Assembly: GCA_012862575.1 (NCBI GenBank)
Contig: BLSF01000014.1
Coordinates: 496,001-560,000 of the forward strand
Direction: 5' to 3'
Source: Parietichytrium sp. I65-24A
Taxonomy: Eukaryota; Sar; Bigyra; Thraustochytrida; Thraustochytriidae
DNA length: 64,000 nt
In this document: piece after piece, positions 10,047 through 19,754 of the stretch
How positions within the stretch are numbered: position 1 is the first letter of the stretch
How the letters are laid out: each line of letters opens with the position of its first letter
Notes under the pieces: model-generated
Databases searched by the model: none
What the model was told of the DNA's origin: nothing
What the model saw: only the letters and a program-made list of their open reading frames with translations
Position numbers and translations under genes: made by a program

Positions 10047-11411
10047 ATGTTGCGAGTGTGCGTCGTGGGCTCGGGGCCAGGCGGGTTGTACGCGGCCAAG
10101 TATCTGCTCAAGAGCGGTATTGCGAAGAAGCTGCGCGTGGATGTGGTAGACAAGCTGCCGATGTGCTACGGGCTGGTCAGATATGGCGTGGCGCCGGACC
10201 ATCCCGAGGTCAAGTCTGTGAGCAATGACTTTGACGCGGTAATGCAGGACAGCAGGGTCAAGTTTTACGGAAACGTGGATGTGGGAAAAGACGTGTCCGT
10301 GGACAAGCTCAAGGAGGTGTACGACGCCGTGGTTCTCGCGTACGGGGCCACGAGCGAGCGAGAGCTCGGGCTCTCCGGCGAGAGCGAGGCGAAGAATGTG
10401 TGGGGCGCAAGAGAGTTTGTCAACTGGTACAATGGCCACCCGGAGATGACCGACCGTGCTCCGCCAATGCTCGACTGCGAGTCCGCTGTCATCGTTGGAA
10501 ACGGGAACGTGGCGCTGGACTGCGCTCGTGTCCTGACCAAAAGCGTGGACGAGCTCGCAAAGACTGACATCTGTACCAGAGCCCTCGAGATGCTCTCGCA
10601 GAGCAAGATCCGTAAGGTCTCCGTCCTGGGAAGGCGCGGCGCTGTGCAGTCTGCATTCACAATCAAGGAAATGCGCGAGCTCACGAAGCTCGAAGGAGTG
10701 GGCTGCCTTGTCCACCCCGAAGAGCTGGAGAAGAGCATGACCAGTGCCTCCTTGGAGGAGATTAAGCAGCAGCGTCCAGTCGCTCGCATTCAACAGCTCT
10801 TAGCCAAAACTGCAGAGTCCTTTGAAGAGAACTTGAAGCAGAATAAATTCGTGGATATGCGCTTCCTCGTTGCCCCTACCGAACTCCGTACCGATTCTAG
10901 CGGCAGGGTCTCCGGTGTGAGGGTTCAGCGCGCAAAGCTTGAAGGCTCGCCATTTGCGCAGTACGCGGTTCCGCTCGAGACAGAGTACGAGGACCTCGAT
11001 TGCGGACTGCTCATTCGCTCTATTGGATTCAAGTCTGAGGCTATCCCTGGCGTCCCATTTGACAAGCGCTCCAACACAATCAGCCACGTTGCCGGCAGAG
11101 CAACCGACGCCCCTGGCTTGTATGCATCAGGCTGGGTGAAGCGTGGGCCCCGCGGAATTATCGGAACCAACATCACCGACGCTCGCGAAACCGTGGACAA
11201 CATGGTTGCGGATCTCACCAGTGCAACTCCAAAGGGGTCAACGGTTGACCTTAAAGACCTTGTTGGATCTGGCACTTCCATCGTGGATTGGCAGGGATAC
11301 GTCCGCATCCACGATGAGGAGGTCCGCCGCGGCGAGTCCAGCAACCCTCCAAAGCCTCGTGATAAGGTAATTGCCGTCTCTGAGATGCTCCAGCTTGCAG
11401 GAGCTGCTTGA
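10047..11411 (+). CDS. FDXR: NADPH:adrenodoxin (ferredoxin) oxidoreductase
   Basis: 454 residues from ATG 10047; the frame extends upstream to a GTG at 9984 that I do not accept. The FAD dinucleotide-binding motif V-G-S-G-P-G-G begins at residue 7. The family's V-D-K-L-P-x-C-Y-G-L-V-R-Y-G-V-A-P-D-H loop follows near 35-53. The NADPH-binding motif (V-G-N-G-N-V-A-L-D-C-A-R) is at about 149-160, and the C-terminal flavin-contact motif G-W-V-K-R-G-P-R-G-I-I-G-T-N at about 363. The enzyme passes electrons from NADPH to a mitochondrial [2Fe-2S] ferredoxin for Fe-S cluster and haem A synthesis. Oddity: the protein starts directly at the FAD fold, so no mitochondrial presequence is visible; an unrecognised upstream exon would explain this. 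Length without presequence matches the mature animal enzyme. Confidence 0.92.
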   Translation: MLRVCVVGSGPGGLYAAKYLLKSGIAKKLRVDVVDKLPMCYGLVRYGVAPDHPEVKSVSNDFDAVMQDSRVKFYGNVDVGKDVSVDKLKEVYDAVVLAYGATSERELGLSGESEAKNVWGAREFVNWYNGHPEMTDRAPPMLDCESAVIVGNGNVALDCARVLTKSVDELAKTDICTRALEMLSQSKIRKVSVLGRRGAVQSAFTIKEMRELTKLEGVGCLVHPEELEKSMTSASLEEIKQQRPVARIQQLLAKTAESFEENLKQNKFVDMRFLVAPTELRTDSSGRVSGVRVQRAKLEGSPFAQYAVPLETEYEDLDCGLLIRSIGFKSEAIPGVPFDKRSNTISHVAGRATDAPGLYASGWVKRGPRGIIGTNITDARETVDNMVADLTSATPKGSTVDLKDLVGSGTSIVDWQGYVRIHDEEVRRGESSNPPKPRDKVIAVSEMLQLAGAA

Positions 11412-11700
11412 GCATTTCCTGTGTACCCACTACGTCGCCGTACCGCTTGCACGGAAATCGATCGAGCGCCGGCACAGCGCGCCCGCCCGCTTATTATATA
11501 CTCTCATAAAAACGACCCATCCACCCACTCGCCAAACACTACCTAGCTATAGAACCACATCATCCATACACATCCATCTTCCAGGCACTCCATCCTCATC
11601 ACCATTCCATCAACAACCCAACCCACTCCCCGTCGCAGTGCGGTTCGCGGTGCCTTCCTCACTGCGCCAGGTCCGTCCCAACCACATTTCCATTCGATAG

Positions 11701-11730
11701 CATGGCGTGGCATGGCATGGCATGGCATGG
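11701..11730. repeat. (CATGG)n tandem repeat
   Basis: Six CATGG-type units, one changed to CGTGG. Confidence 0.9.
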
Positions 11731-11774
11731 AACCCAAGATATCTCCAGGTCCATATCCATTTCCCGCTCTCACG

Positions 11775-11809
11775 TGCAAATGCATATGCAAATGCAAATG
11801 CAAATGCAA
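11775..11809. repeat. (ATGCAA)n tandem repeat
   Basis: Five ATGCAA/ATGCAT units; several contain the ATGCAAAT octamer. The tract lies in the leader of the GCFC gene. Confidence 0.85.
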
Positions 11810-11816
11810 CCGCATA

Positions 11817-11849
11817 CGTCATTCGTCATTCGTCATTCGTCATTCGTCC
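11817..11849. repeat. 7-bp tandem repeat (GTCATTC)
   Basis: Four perfect GTCATTC units and a fifth with CCTTC, immediately after the ATGCAA tract. Confidence 0.85.
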
Positions 11850-12104
11850 TTCGGCGCTCTGCTTCTGTGCATCAAATCTTTGAAGCAAGTCACGAAAAAA
11901 AACGAAACCGACCATCAAAACTTGCCCTGGCGACCTGTTCAAAATGCACCAATCACTAAATCACTCACTCACTGTCACCTTGCAAAAACAGCGAAAACAC
12001 TGCAAAACCATTGCCTACCTAACCTCTCTTACCTGCCCATCCCCGCAGTACATACGTACGCGACCAAGTACGCGTACCCTCTCTCTCCCACCGCCCAGCC
12101 CAGT

Positions 12105-13985
12105 ATGTTCCGTCCGAAGAAGAAGAAGAAGCACAGCGCCGGGCTCTCCTTCTCCACGCGCGCGCCATCCCCATCCGCTGCCTCCGCCGATGCTCCCTCG
12201 CGACCATCCACGGGTGGTGTCCGCGGGGACCGCGTGGTACGCGGCGCGTACGCGGAGGATGAGGAGGAGGAGGAGGAAGAAGTAGAATTGGACCGATGGT
12301 CCGCGGTGCTGACGCAGATGGATGCGAAGCATGGCGCCATGGAGCAGGCCAATGCCAATGCGAACGACGAGAACGAAGCGAAAGAGAGGTACTCGGCGGA
12401 GTCGCTGCGGCGGATGAGGGAAGAGTCAGCGAAGAGGCCTCCAGATTCAGAGCGCGATGGAGACGACGCAGTTGCGCGAGAGGAGAAGGAGAAGGAGATG
12501 GAGATGGAGAAGGGCGAAAGCGAGGACGATGAATTTGACGCGCAGATGAAGAAGAAGACGGAGATGCAGAGGAAGATGAGGATGGACAGGGAGAATGAGA
12601 TGGAAGCGGAGGGCGACGAAGAGTGGGAGCGGGAGCTGCTGCGGCGCGCGGGGCAGAAGAAGAACGCTGGGGACGAAGACACCGCCAAGTCAAGCAGCCG
12701 AGCGCTCAAGCGGGCGAGCCTGAAGGAGATTCTTGTAGCGTTGCAGACGAAATCGGACGACGAGAAGCTAGTCAGGGAGCAGCTAGAGAGGAAGTTGCTC
12801 GCCAGAAGAGAGGCGCTTAAAGCCGTGTCCAACGAGGCTGATCAGAGGGAGATCGACGTATCAATGGCGGCGGCGAGGTTCGACGCAATTCAGGACGTGT
12901 ACAGGTTCGTGCAGGGATTAAGATCTTGCCTGAACGCCAAGGAGCAGGAGCTCGTGAGCGTGGAGATAGCGCTGGCAAAATGGTTACAGATGAGAGCGAA
13001 AGCACTGCGCACTTGTCGGGAGAATGTTCTCACGTTACCGGTTCAGGCTCTGCGCGGTCGTGGAGTCGAATTTGACGCTGAGCTTGGACCGCTCGACATG
13101 GCTGTGGACGAGTTTGGTCGCAGCAAACTGCCACAGCTAGAGTCTCGGCTGCGCGAGCTTGGAGATGCGGCTCGATTGGCTGGTGAAGCGGTGGATCCTC
13201 ACGATCTCGCCCTGATACAGATCTGCACCGCTGACAGTGTGGCAGCTTTAGAGGAGCAAAAAGGAAATATTCTGAAGGCAGTGGCGCTTGTCAAGTCCGA
13301 CGTCCAAGAGCCTTATGACTCGCCCGTCAAATGGCTTCCGACCATACTTGGCATGAGAGTTAAGCTCCCACAGGAGTACAGCCGGGCCTTCGTTGATTTG
13401 GCGCTTGCAGGACTGCTGGACGTTGATGCGCGAATGAATTTAGTGACCTTCTGTTTGCAGCAGAGCCAGTGCCAGCTGGAAGACCCTCTCCCATGGCTCG
13501 ATGCCTACCGCACCTGTGGATGCGCCGAAACCACTCTCTCCAGGTTGTGTAATAAGACCGTGGTTCCAATTCTCACGCGCTTTATTGGCCTCGGCCACTT
13601 TGACCCTTTACTCATGAAGGTCCCGGTCGAAAAAGCGTGGGCGGCCCTTTATTCGTGCCTGAAGAGGAATGCATGCGACGAGGGCTCCCTAAAGGCATTG
13701 TGCGCAAGTCTTGCGGATTCGTTAGAGCGTCTTGCAGGGAAGGTGCCTCCGCCTTTCACTCCGCGCGGGGATTTGGAGCAACTAGATGTGGACTTGCGGG
13801 CGTCCTGGATGTGTGTTAAGAATTGGCTGCTCGCTCGACTTGTTTACTTCCGATCTTGTGTGGAGCTTTTGGCAAGCTCTGTTGAAGACAGCGACGCCGC
13901 ACAAAGGTTGAAGGCTCTAGCGGACCGATACAGTGATAGTGAACCTGGCCGTGACGCAACCGTTGAGAGCGCGCGAAGCGACTAG
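12105..13985 (+). CDS. GC-rich-sequence-binding-factor-like protein (PAXBP1/GCFC family)
   Basis: 626 residues from ATG 12105. The N-terminus M-F-R-P-K-K-K-K-K matches the M-F-R-basic start of PAXBP1-like proteins and decides the start over the upstream in-frame ATG at 11712. Residues ~40-230 are low-complexity acidic and coiled-coil sequence. A helical region at ~245-300 (R-E-I-D-V-S-M-A-A-A-R-F-D-A-I-Q ... R-F-V-Q-G-L-R-S-C-L) matches the conserved coiled segment before the GCFC domain. The C-terminal ~200 residues, with D-P-L-L-M-K near 505 and a helical end, would be the GCFC domain. Family members act in the nucleus, with spliceosome disassembly factors or as chromatin adaptors. The C-terminal domain is diverged, so this is a family-level call. 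No intron. Confidence 0.6.
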   Translation: MFRPKKKKKHSAGLSFSTRAPSPSAASADAPSRPSTGGVRGDRVVRGAYAEDEEEEEEEVELDRWSAVLTQMDAKHGAMEQANANANDENEAKERYSAESLRRMREESAKRPPDSERDGDDAVAREEKEKEMEMEKGESEDDEFDAQMKKKTEMQRKMRMDRENEMEAEGDEEWERELLRRAGQKKNAGDEDTAKSSSRALKRASLKEILVALQTKSDDEKLVREQLERKLLARREALKAVSNEADQREIDVSMAAARFDAIQDVYRFVQGLRSCLNAKEQELVSVEIALAKWLQMRAKALRTCRENVLTLPVQALRGRGVEFDAELGPLDMAVDEFGRSKLPQLESRLRELGDAARLAGEAVDPHDLALIQICTADSVAALEEQKGNILKAVALVKSDVQEPYDSPVKWLPTILGMRVKLPQEYSRAFVDLALAGLLDVDARMNLVTFCLQQSQCQLEDPLPWLDAYRTCGCAETTLSRLCNKTVVPILTRFIGLGHFDPLLMKVPVEKAWAALYSCLKRNACDEGSLKALCASLADSLERLAGKVPPPFTPRGDLEQLDVDLRASWMCVKNWLLARLVYFRSCVELLASSVEDSDAAQRLKALADRYSDSEPGRDATVESARSD

Positions 13986-14239
13986 TCAAATAGTGAAAAA
14001 TGGCAACTGTAAAAGTATTGTTTTATTATCATTTTTTGCCACTAGCGGGTAGATCCCCGTGATATTTCTGCCCCGCTCAACTTGTGACGCCAAAAGAGCT
14101 GGTTGCCTCTTTCTAAATAGAGTCTCATATTCTGACGCCCGATACGGGGAAAGTCAGGAATAATATATAGCTGGAGAAGCACAAGCTGCTGTTCTTTTCC
14201 AACAATAATAGTAGAGCCGATGGAAGGGCAAGACTAAGC

Positions 14240-16573
14240 TCATTTGGAGGCTACATTCTGTTGAGTCCTACTTCCCAACTCTTGTATTTCGTCTTTGCGG
14301 TGATCAACGACAGGTGGTCGATCTACGCAACCCGCCGCGTCACAAAAGCTATCAGGCATCAGGCTAGATCCTCCACCCAGAGCGACACCATCATCGACAG
14401 CCAAAGCGGAAAACAAGTCGCCACCCTTGCCGGCCTCAGCGTCCTTGTCTCTCTTGCTTTGCTCACGCTTGAGAATGGAAGCAATATGAGACTTGCCAGA
14501 ATGATTTGTGTTTGCAAGATGCTTCCTTCTGGTGCTCGATGATTCAGACGTGTCGGTTGCGTTTGTACTGGCGAGTGGTGCGACGTGCGCGCCGAGGCTG
14601 AGTGGCGTCAGGTTTCCTGCGAGTCGCTCGTACTCTTCTTGCGAAATCTCCTCGTAGGGCATCTGGTCGTAGGCGCCGATCGGCAACCTTGGAAGAAACG
14701 ATACACCCTTAAGCTGGTATTGGAACACCTCCAAAGCATTCACCAGAGATTTACCTTCCGTCTCAGGATCAAAGGTGACAGTGCAGCTCACCTGATTGTC
14801 TGCCCAATGCCTTTGCAAGAACGCGGCCAGCGAGAGCTGCTCCCACATGCCAATGTCCTTCGAAGTTCGGACGCCTTCGCCGACATCAATAGGGAAGGCA
14901 ACAACCACGGTGTTCTCCGGATCGGTAGATGCTGGCTCCACTGGGTAGCCAGCATCAATAAGAGGCTGAACGTACTCCGAATGCTTGTTGATGCGCACCC
15001 GTCGAAGGTAGAACCTACTTTCAGGGGCATGCATTCCAGGTGTCGCCCCAGCGAGCAGGGATACCGTTCCAGAAGGCTTGATGCACGTGGTCTTTATGGA
15101 GGTGGGAATTGCCAGCCACTCCGAGTACTCCTTATCGCACTTTTGTACATGCTCGTACCCTTGCTCAGCCCACTCCTTGAGCTCATGCAGCCCACGTTCA
15201 GCCACAAATTGCGCGATTCCGCTCATGGAAGTTCCGATGCGCCTGTTTCGCAGCATGACACGGTTGCTCTTGGGCCAGTGGGTTTTCCCTAGAGTGACAG
15301 TCTTTGCGTAGAGAAAAGCGCACTCCAGCGTCTTCTTGTAGTCCTCCAGGTCCTCGTGATGGTTGGGGAAGGTCTCCACAAGACAGCACAGCTCGTGTGA
15401 CTCTAGCGTTTGCTCCAGGCACGGATTGCCACCCATCGCGCGCCAATCGCGGCCGTCCGGGATGCCGTTCATGCGCCCAAAATTGCGCATGTTGTCAAGC
15501 CAAGCGAATCCTGGCTCGCCATTCTTGCACACGCGCTCGACGACCTTGGAGTAGTCCATCCCGTGGCGCGCAAATACCGAGTTATTGCTGGTCCAGCCGT
15601 ACTCCATGCGGTGGGGGTTCACCTCATAATTCTTCAGCTCGATGTACTCCAGTGACTCGGCGTCCCCGAACGCAATCTCCGCCGTGCGTCGTACGTTCCC
15701 AGCAACCACGCACCTGCCGACCAAATTCATGATATCTACAATCGCCGTGACGGACAGCGCTCCGCCGTCCAACGGATCCAGCACCTTGCGCACCGCTTGA
15801 TGTAGCGTCTTGAGCGGCTCAGGCCCTGAGCTAGTCCCTCCAAACCCTTTAATGGGTTCTCCAGCCTTACGGATGAGCGAATAGTCAAACTCTAACCTGC
15901 ATTTCCCCTCCCCAACATAGCTGTACAACAGCTGACGCAATGAGTCCACCCATCCGTCCCTGGAGTCCGCCACCACGTACGTCTCCGGGCGCGACTCATC
16001 CGGGCGGCGCAACCGCACTCTGCCTGCTCCTTCCGTGTCGAACCCTACCCCGACGCCTAGCATGGATGCGTCCATCGTGAAGCAGAATGCCTCCGCAAAA
16101 TCCTCGTCCACTCCAACCGTGCTCACAAACGCGCAGTTATTCAACGCCGCAAACAGCCCTCGCTCCTCAGTAACCGCGGTTCCCATGCACCACAAACCCC
16201 TTCCCGGGGGCAGCATCTTCATGTGAAACACGCGATCGAACATCTCCTTCGCCCGGGCCTGCGCCAGATCCTCGTCCCAGCCCAGAACATTCTCCTGAGC
16301 CCAGCGCTCTTGCATGGAAAACGCCCCGTTCACGACGCGCTCCACCGTCTCGTGCCATCTTTCCCGGACCCCGTCGCCTTTCAGCCGCGAGTATGTGCGG
16401 TAGTACACCAGCTCGCCAAGTCCGTTAAAACCGAACGGAGCGGCGCGGTTCGCGAACGAGTCCACCACTGCCCGGGACACGCGGAACCCGCGACGCCAAC
16501 TTGCCCACGAGAACCCACCCGTCCGGGTCCTCCACGCACCCGCTCGCCGCGCAGCGCCACTCACTCCGCGCAT
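14240..16573 (-). CDS. Adenosylcobalamin-dependent ribonucleoside-triphosphate reductase (class II)
   Basis: 777 residues from ATG 16573 (the frame extends two codons further to a GTG). The enzyme reduces ribonucleotides to deoxyribonucleotides with a coenzyme-B12-generated thiyl radical. It matches the monomeric Lactobacillus/Euglena type in length and motifs. Cys147 in N-N-C-A-F-V is the likely first redox cysteine. N-P-C-L-E (Cys385, Glu387) holds the thiyl-radical cysteine and catalytic glutamate, and Cys396 is the second redox cysteine, with the same 11-residue spacing as C408/C419 of the Lactobacillus enzyme. K-P-S-G-T-V-S-L-L-A-G is near 499. Cys744-x4-Cys749 near the C-terminus is the expected shuttle pair. 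The first ~45 residues are rich in Arg, Ala, Ser and Trp with almost no acids, like an organelle-targeting sequence. Residues ~665-725 form a low-complexity stretch before the Cys pair. No intron. It converges on the GCFC gene 254 bases away. Confidence 0.93.
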   Translation of the reverse strand: MRGVSGAARRAGAWRTRTGGFSWASWRRGFRVSRAVVDSFANRAAPFGFNGLGELVYYRTYSRLKGDGVRERWHETVERVVNGAFSMQERWAQENVLGWDEDLAQARAKEMFDRVFHMKMLPPGRGLWCMGTAVTEERGLFAALNNCAFVSTVGVDEDFAEAFCFTMDASMLGVGVGFDTEGAGRVRLRRPDESRPETYVVADSRDGWVDSLRQLLYSYVGEGKCRLEFDYSLIRKAGEPIKGFGGTSSGPEPLKTLHQAVRKVLDPLDGGALSVTAIVDIMNLVGRCVVAGNVRRTAEIAFGDAESLEYIELKNYEVNPHRMEYGWTSNNSVFARHGMDYSKVVERVCKNGEPGFAWLDNMRNFGRMNGIPDGRDWRAMGGNPCLEQTLESHELCCLVETFPNHHEDLEDYKKTLECAFLYAKTVTLGKTHWPKSNRVMLRNRRIGTSMSGIAQFVAERGLHELKEWAEQGYEHVQKCDKEYSEWLAIPTSIKTTCIKPSGTVSLLAGATPGMHAPESRFYLRRVRINKHSEYVQPLIDAGYPVEPASTDPENTVVVAFPIDVGEGVRTSKDIGMWEQLSLAAFLQRHWADNQVSCTVTFDPETEGKSLVNALEVFQYQLKGVSFLPRLPIGAYDQMPYEEISQEEYERLAGNLTPLSLGAHVAPLASTNATDTSESSSTRRKHLANTNHSGKSHIASILKREQSKRDKDAEAGKGGDLFSALAVDDGVALGGGSSLMPDSFCDAAGCVDRPPVVDHRKDEIQELGSRTQQNVASK

Positions 16574-16705
16574 CGCCACCTAACACTTCCCGCCACTCCG
16601 TACGCGATTCCTTAGGGTCCCCGCACAGCGTCTCTCTCTCCCCTCTCTCACACACACTCTCTCTCTCTCTTTTCTCCCTCTCTCTCACTCACCTTTTCCT
16701 TCCTT

Positions 16706-16710
<5 letters not shown>

Positions 16711-16754
<44 letters not shown>
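16711..16754. repeat. (TC)n microsatellite
   Basis: 22 uninterrupted TC units, embedded in ~110 bases of nearly pure pyrimidine beginning near 16636, directly 5' of the minus-strand ribonucleotide reductase gene. Confidence 0.95.
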
Positions 16755-16756
<2 letters not shown>

Positions 16757-16772
16757 CGCCGCGGCCAGCCTT

Positions 16773-16814
16773 CGCGGAACGCTTTTCAGCAGTCGCGGAA
16801 CGCTTTTCAGCAGT
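16773..16814. repeat. Perfect 21-bp tandem duplication
   Basis: Two identical 21-base units beginning CGCGGAACGCTTTTC, about 200 bases upstream of the ribonucleotide reductase start. A similar GCGGAACGCTTTCC core appears at 53297, far upstream of the myosin gene. Confidence 0.85.
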
Positions 16815-17538
16815 GCGCGAAGACAGCGTGAGTGCGCGCCGGGGCCAGTGGGGGCGCGGTGTGTTTTGTGTGTTTGGTTGTTTGTTTTGTTTTTGGCGTT
16901 GTTCGAGACGGACGGGTTTGTAATGCACTTGGGAAGGGTTGGCTGGGAGGCGATGGGGCGGGTTCTTTGGTTCTTCGTACGGTTCCTTACCCGGTTCTTC
17001 TGAGGCTCATCCCAGATAGGGCTGCAGCCTGGTGGGTAGGGATGAAGGTAGAGGAGGAAGGTATCCTCCGGGGGTTCTTTTGGAATGTTCGGTTTCGTTC
17101 ATGGGGTTCTAGGAGCTCGTTCCTTGGGCATTTAGCAGATTTTAGCAGAAGAAGATAGAACAGTAAACAATCAACCGTGACAGCACCGGTACTCTAAATA
17201 CGAACGCAAAACGTCCTCAGACGAACGTGTTCACCAGTCGCGGCTCCGTCTTCTATCAAGAGCAAACAAACAGACAAACAACAAGCAAGAAACAAATAAA
17301 CAAACAAATAACAAATAAACAAACAAATCTCTTGGAAAGAGTACTCAGTACAGTGATACTAACTCAACGGTTCACCCAAGTCCAGAAACTTGAGAATTCC
17401 CGGCCTTCTATCCTCTGGCAGTATCCGCCATCTAGCAGAAACTCTAACTTAAATTGCATGCAGCCTATTCAGTCTATGTCCCTTTCTTCGTTCGTCAGAT
17501 TCGTCAGACACTTTCTTTGCTGTCCCATTTGTTCAATG

Positions 17539-17601
17539 AACAAAACAAAACAAAACAGAACAGAACAGAACAGAACAGAACAAAACAAAACAAAACAAAA
17601 A
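17539..17601. repeat. Pentanucleotide repeat AACAA/AACAG
   Basis: About twelve 5-bp units: AACAA at both ends and a block of AACAG in the middle, symmetric in arrangement. Confidence 0.9.
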
Positions 17602-18064
17602 TCAACCCAACTCCAAAGCAAACAAACAAATCTCAAAGCTACGGCTTCAAATGACGCCTCAACTCCTTCGAGTGCGAGGAAGCGACAGTTGCCAGTGCCA
17701 CATAACGCCACATCATCCATGATCGCCACGAGGTGTGTGTCGTAGTTTTCATGGTACAAGGTTAGGATAGGTTGTGCGTAGTGTCAAGTAGCGGAGATGT
17801 GAAACGATGGAGAAGATTCATAGAAGATCGTCTGACATGTCTGACATTTCTGACATAGTCTGACTGTGAATGCGCGTGGCCAAGAACAGAGTAACAGAGT
17901 AACAGAGTGAAGAGAAGGAGTAGGACAGAACACAACATTGGGAGACGAAGCGACACACTTGCAGAGACAGAGAGACAGAGAGACGGACTCGGAGCGATAC
18001 AGGTTGAGCGAAGAGAGACAGGGATTACAAGGAGTACAGGGATCGAGCAAGTTAAGATAAGAAG

Positions 18065-19754
18065 ATGTCTACGGCGCCGACAAGGGAGTTTTCCATTACG
18101 CAAGCGCTGCGGATGGGCAAGCGCATGGCGGGGTCGCGAGTGGCGACGATTTCTTTCGAAGGGAAGAAGACCACCTATGCAGAAACGCATGACCGAGTGG
18201 CCAGAGCTTCCGCGAATCTCGTCAAGGCAGCCGGGCTGAAGAAGGGTGACCCGGTCGCGATTCTGGCACTCAACAGCGAAAAGTACTTGGAGTCGATGTA
18301 CGTCTGCCCGTGGAATGGGTCGCTGGTGGTGCCTCTCAACATCCGACTGGCGGTTCCGGAAAATGCCGCCGTGCTAAATGACTGCAAAGCAAAAGTCCTC
18401 ATCGTAGACGATGCATTTGCGCCTGCGCTGGAGCCTATGAAAAACGCTGTGCCATCTTTGGAGCACTTTGTGTACATCGGGTCTAAAGCAGAGGCTCCTG
18501 AAGGTTGCCTGCATTACGAGAAAGACCTCGTGGAAGGCGAGCTTCCTGGCGAGGAGGCTGCAAACGTTGGCGGAGAAGACCTCTACGGAATCTTTTACAC
18601 CGGTGGGACCACAGGAAAGTCAAAGGGGGTTCTGCTCACGCACACAAATCTCTTGTGCAATGCGTATTGCGTCATGTTCGGCTTGTTGTATGACCAGCAC
18701 ACCGTGTATTTGCACTGCGGCCCGATGTTTCATCTTGCAGACGGCGCGAGCACTTTTGCTGTCACCATGAACTGTAAGTTTCCCCATGACCTATGTGCGC
18801 TCCGGACTTGTTTCTCACTTTTGTGATTGCATTCTCACAGGCGGAACGCACACCTTCGTGCCAAAATTCGTCCCAGCCGACACTGTGACAGCGATTCTCA
18901 ATCACAAGGTTACTCACACGCTGATGGTGCCCACCATGATTGCAATGCTTCTTCCATGCGAAGGGGTCGCCACTCTCAAGGAGACACTGAAGACCGTGAT
19001 CTACGGGGCGTCACCAATGCCCGAGAGCCTCCTCACGAAGGCAATGAGCACGTTTGGGTGCGACTTTGTACAAGGCTATGGCATGACCGAAACCTCTCCA
19101 GTAAGTACTATGCTGAACGCCGCCGATCACAAGAGGGGTGGCAAAATCCTTCGATCGGCTGGTCGCGCTGTTCCCCACGCGGAGCTCAAAGTCGTCGACG
19201 AGAGCGGACAAGAGCTCCCCAATGGCACGGTGGGCGAGCTTTTGGTCCGAGGTCCACATGTGATGGTGGGCTATCTCAACATGCCTGAGCAAACAGCGCA
19301 TGCCCTCAAAGATGGATGGATGCACACTGGAGATGGCGCAATGATTGATGATGATGGATACGTTTACATCGTGGATCGCATCAAAGACATGATTATCACT
19401 GGCGCTGAAAATGTCTACTCCAGTGAGGTTGAAAGCACGATTTCGAAGCTCGAAGGGGTCGCCATGTGTGCAGTAATCGGTACTCCGGACGAGAAGCTCG
19501 GCGAGAAAGTCACTGCCCTTGTAATTCCGACGGAAGCTGCCAAGGACGACATTACGCCAGAAAAAGTCATTGAGCATTGCAAAGCCCTCATCGCGGGGTA
19601 TAAATGCCCTCGCTTGGTCCTGATTAGGCACGAGCCTTTTCCAATCAGTGGCGCTGGAAAAGTGCTGAAGACTGAGCTCCGAAAGCCATTCTGGGAGAAC
19701 ACCAATGCGCATATCTATAGTGAGGACGCGAGCCGCACAACCGAGTACCAATAG
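18065..19754 (+). CDS. AMP-forming acyl-CoA synthetase, two exons
   Basis: Exon 1 is 18065-18773 and exon 2 is 18841-19754; together they encode 540 residues. The enzyme activates a carboxylic acid as acyl-AMP and transfers it to CoA. The P-loop-like motif T-G-G-T-T-G-K-S-K-G is at ~179-188. G-Y-G-M-T-E-T-S follows in the C-terminal half of the large domain. H-T-G-D precedes the hinge, and the R-I-K-D-M-I-I-T-G-A-E-N motif marks the small domain. The catalytic lysine is in G-A-G-K-V-L-K-T-E-L near the C-terminus. The sequence resembles the broad 4-coumarate/medium-chain/FadD-like branch, so the substrate is open. The C-terminus (T-E-Y-Q) is not a peroxisomal PTS1, and no transmembrane segment is evident. 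It is the only gene here with a clear intron. Confidence 0.88.
18774..18840 (+). other. Spliceosomal intron, 67 bp
   Basis: Begins GTAAGT and ends TTCTCACAG. It splits a Cys codon after its first base (T|GC). Removal restores the M-N-C-G-T-H-T-F-V-P core typical of acyl-CoA synthetases; reading through it meets a stop at the 3' end. CTCAC about 20-25 bases from the acceptor or ATTGCATTC could serve as branch region. Confidence 0.93.

Larger units (their letters stand above)
11412..12104. other. Spacer rich in short tandem repeats before the GCFC gene
   Basis: About 700 bases with CATGG, ATGCAA and GTCATTC repeats. An in-frame ATG at 11712 leads without a stop into the GCFC gene, but its translation is repeat-derived and is treated as leader. 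Confidence 0.55.
16574..18064. other. Spacer between ribonucleotide reductase and acyl-CoA synthetase genes
   Basis: 1.5 kb between divergent genes. It holds the (TC)n tract, a 21-bp duplication, A/C-rich repeats at 17265-17325 and the AACAR repeat. Near 17181 stands CACCGGTAC. No gene is supported. Confidence 0.6.

Noticed and set aside
9846-10793. 315-codon minus-strand frame over the adrenodoxin reductase start
   Set aside because: Shadow of the FAD/NADPH-binding coding sequence; translation is His/Leu-rich with no domain.
12029-12832. 267-codon minus-strand frame rich in Ser
   Set aside because: Mirror of the Glu/Lys-rich GCFC N-terminus; antisense of GAG/GAA repeats gives Ser/Leu/Phe.
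17227-17745. 172-codon frame over the AACAA/AACAG repeat
   Set aside because: Gln/Asn/Thr/Lys composition comes from the pentanucleotide repeat.
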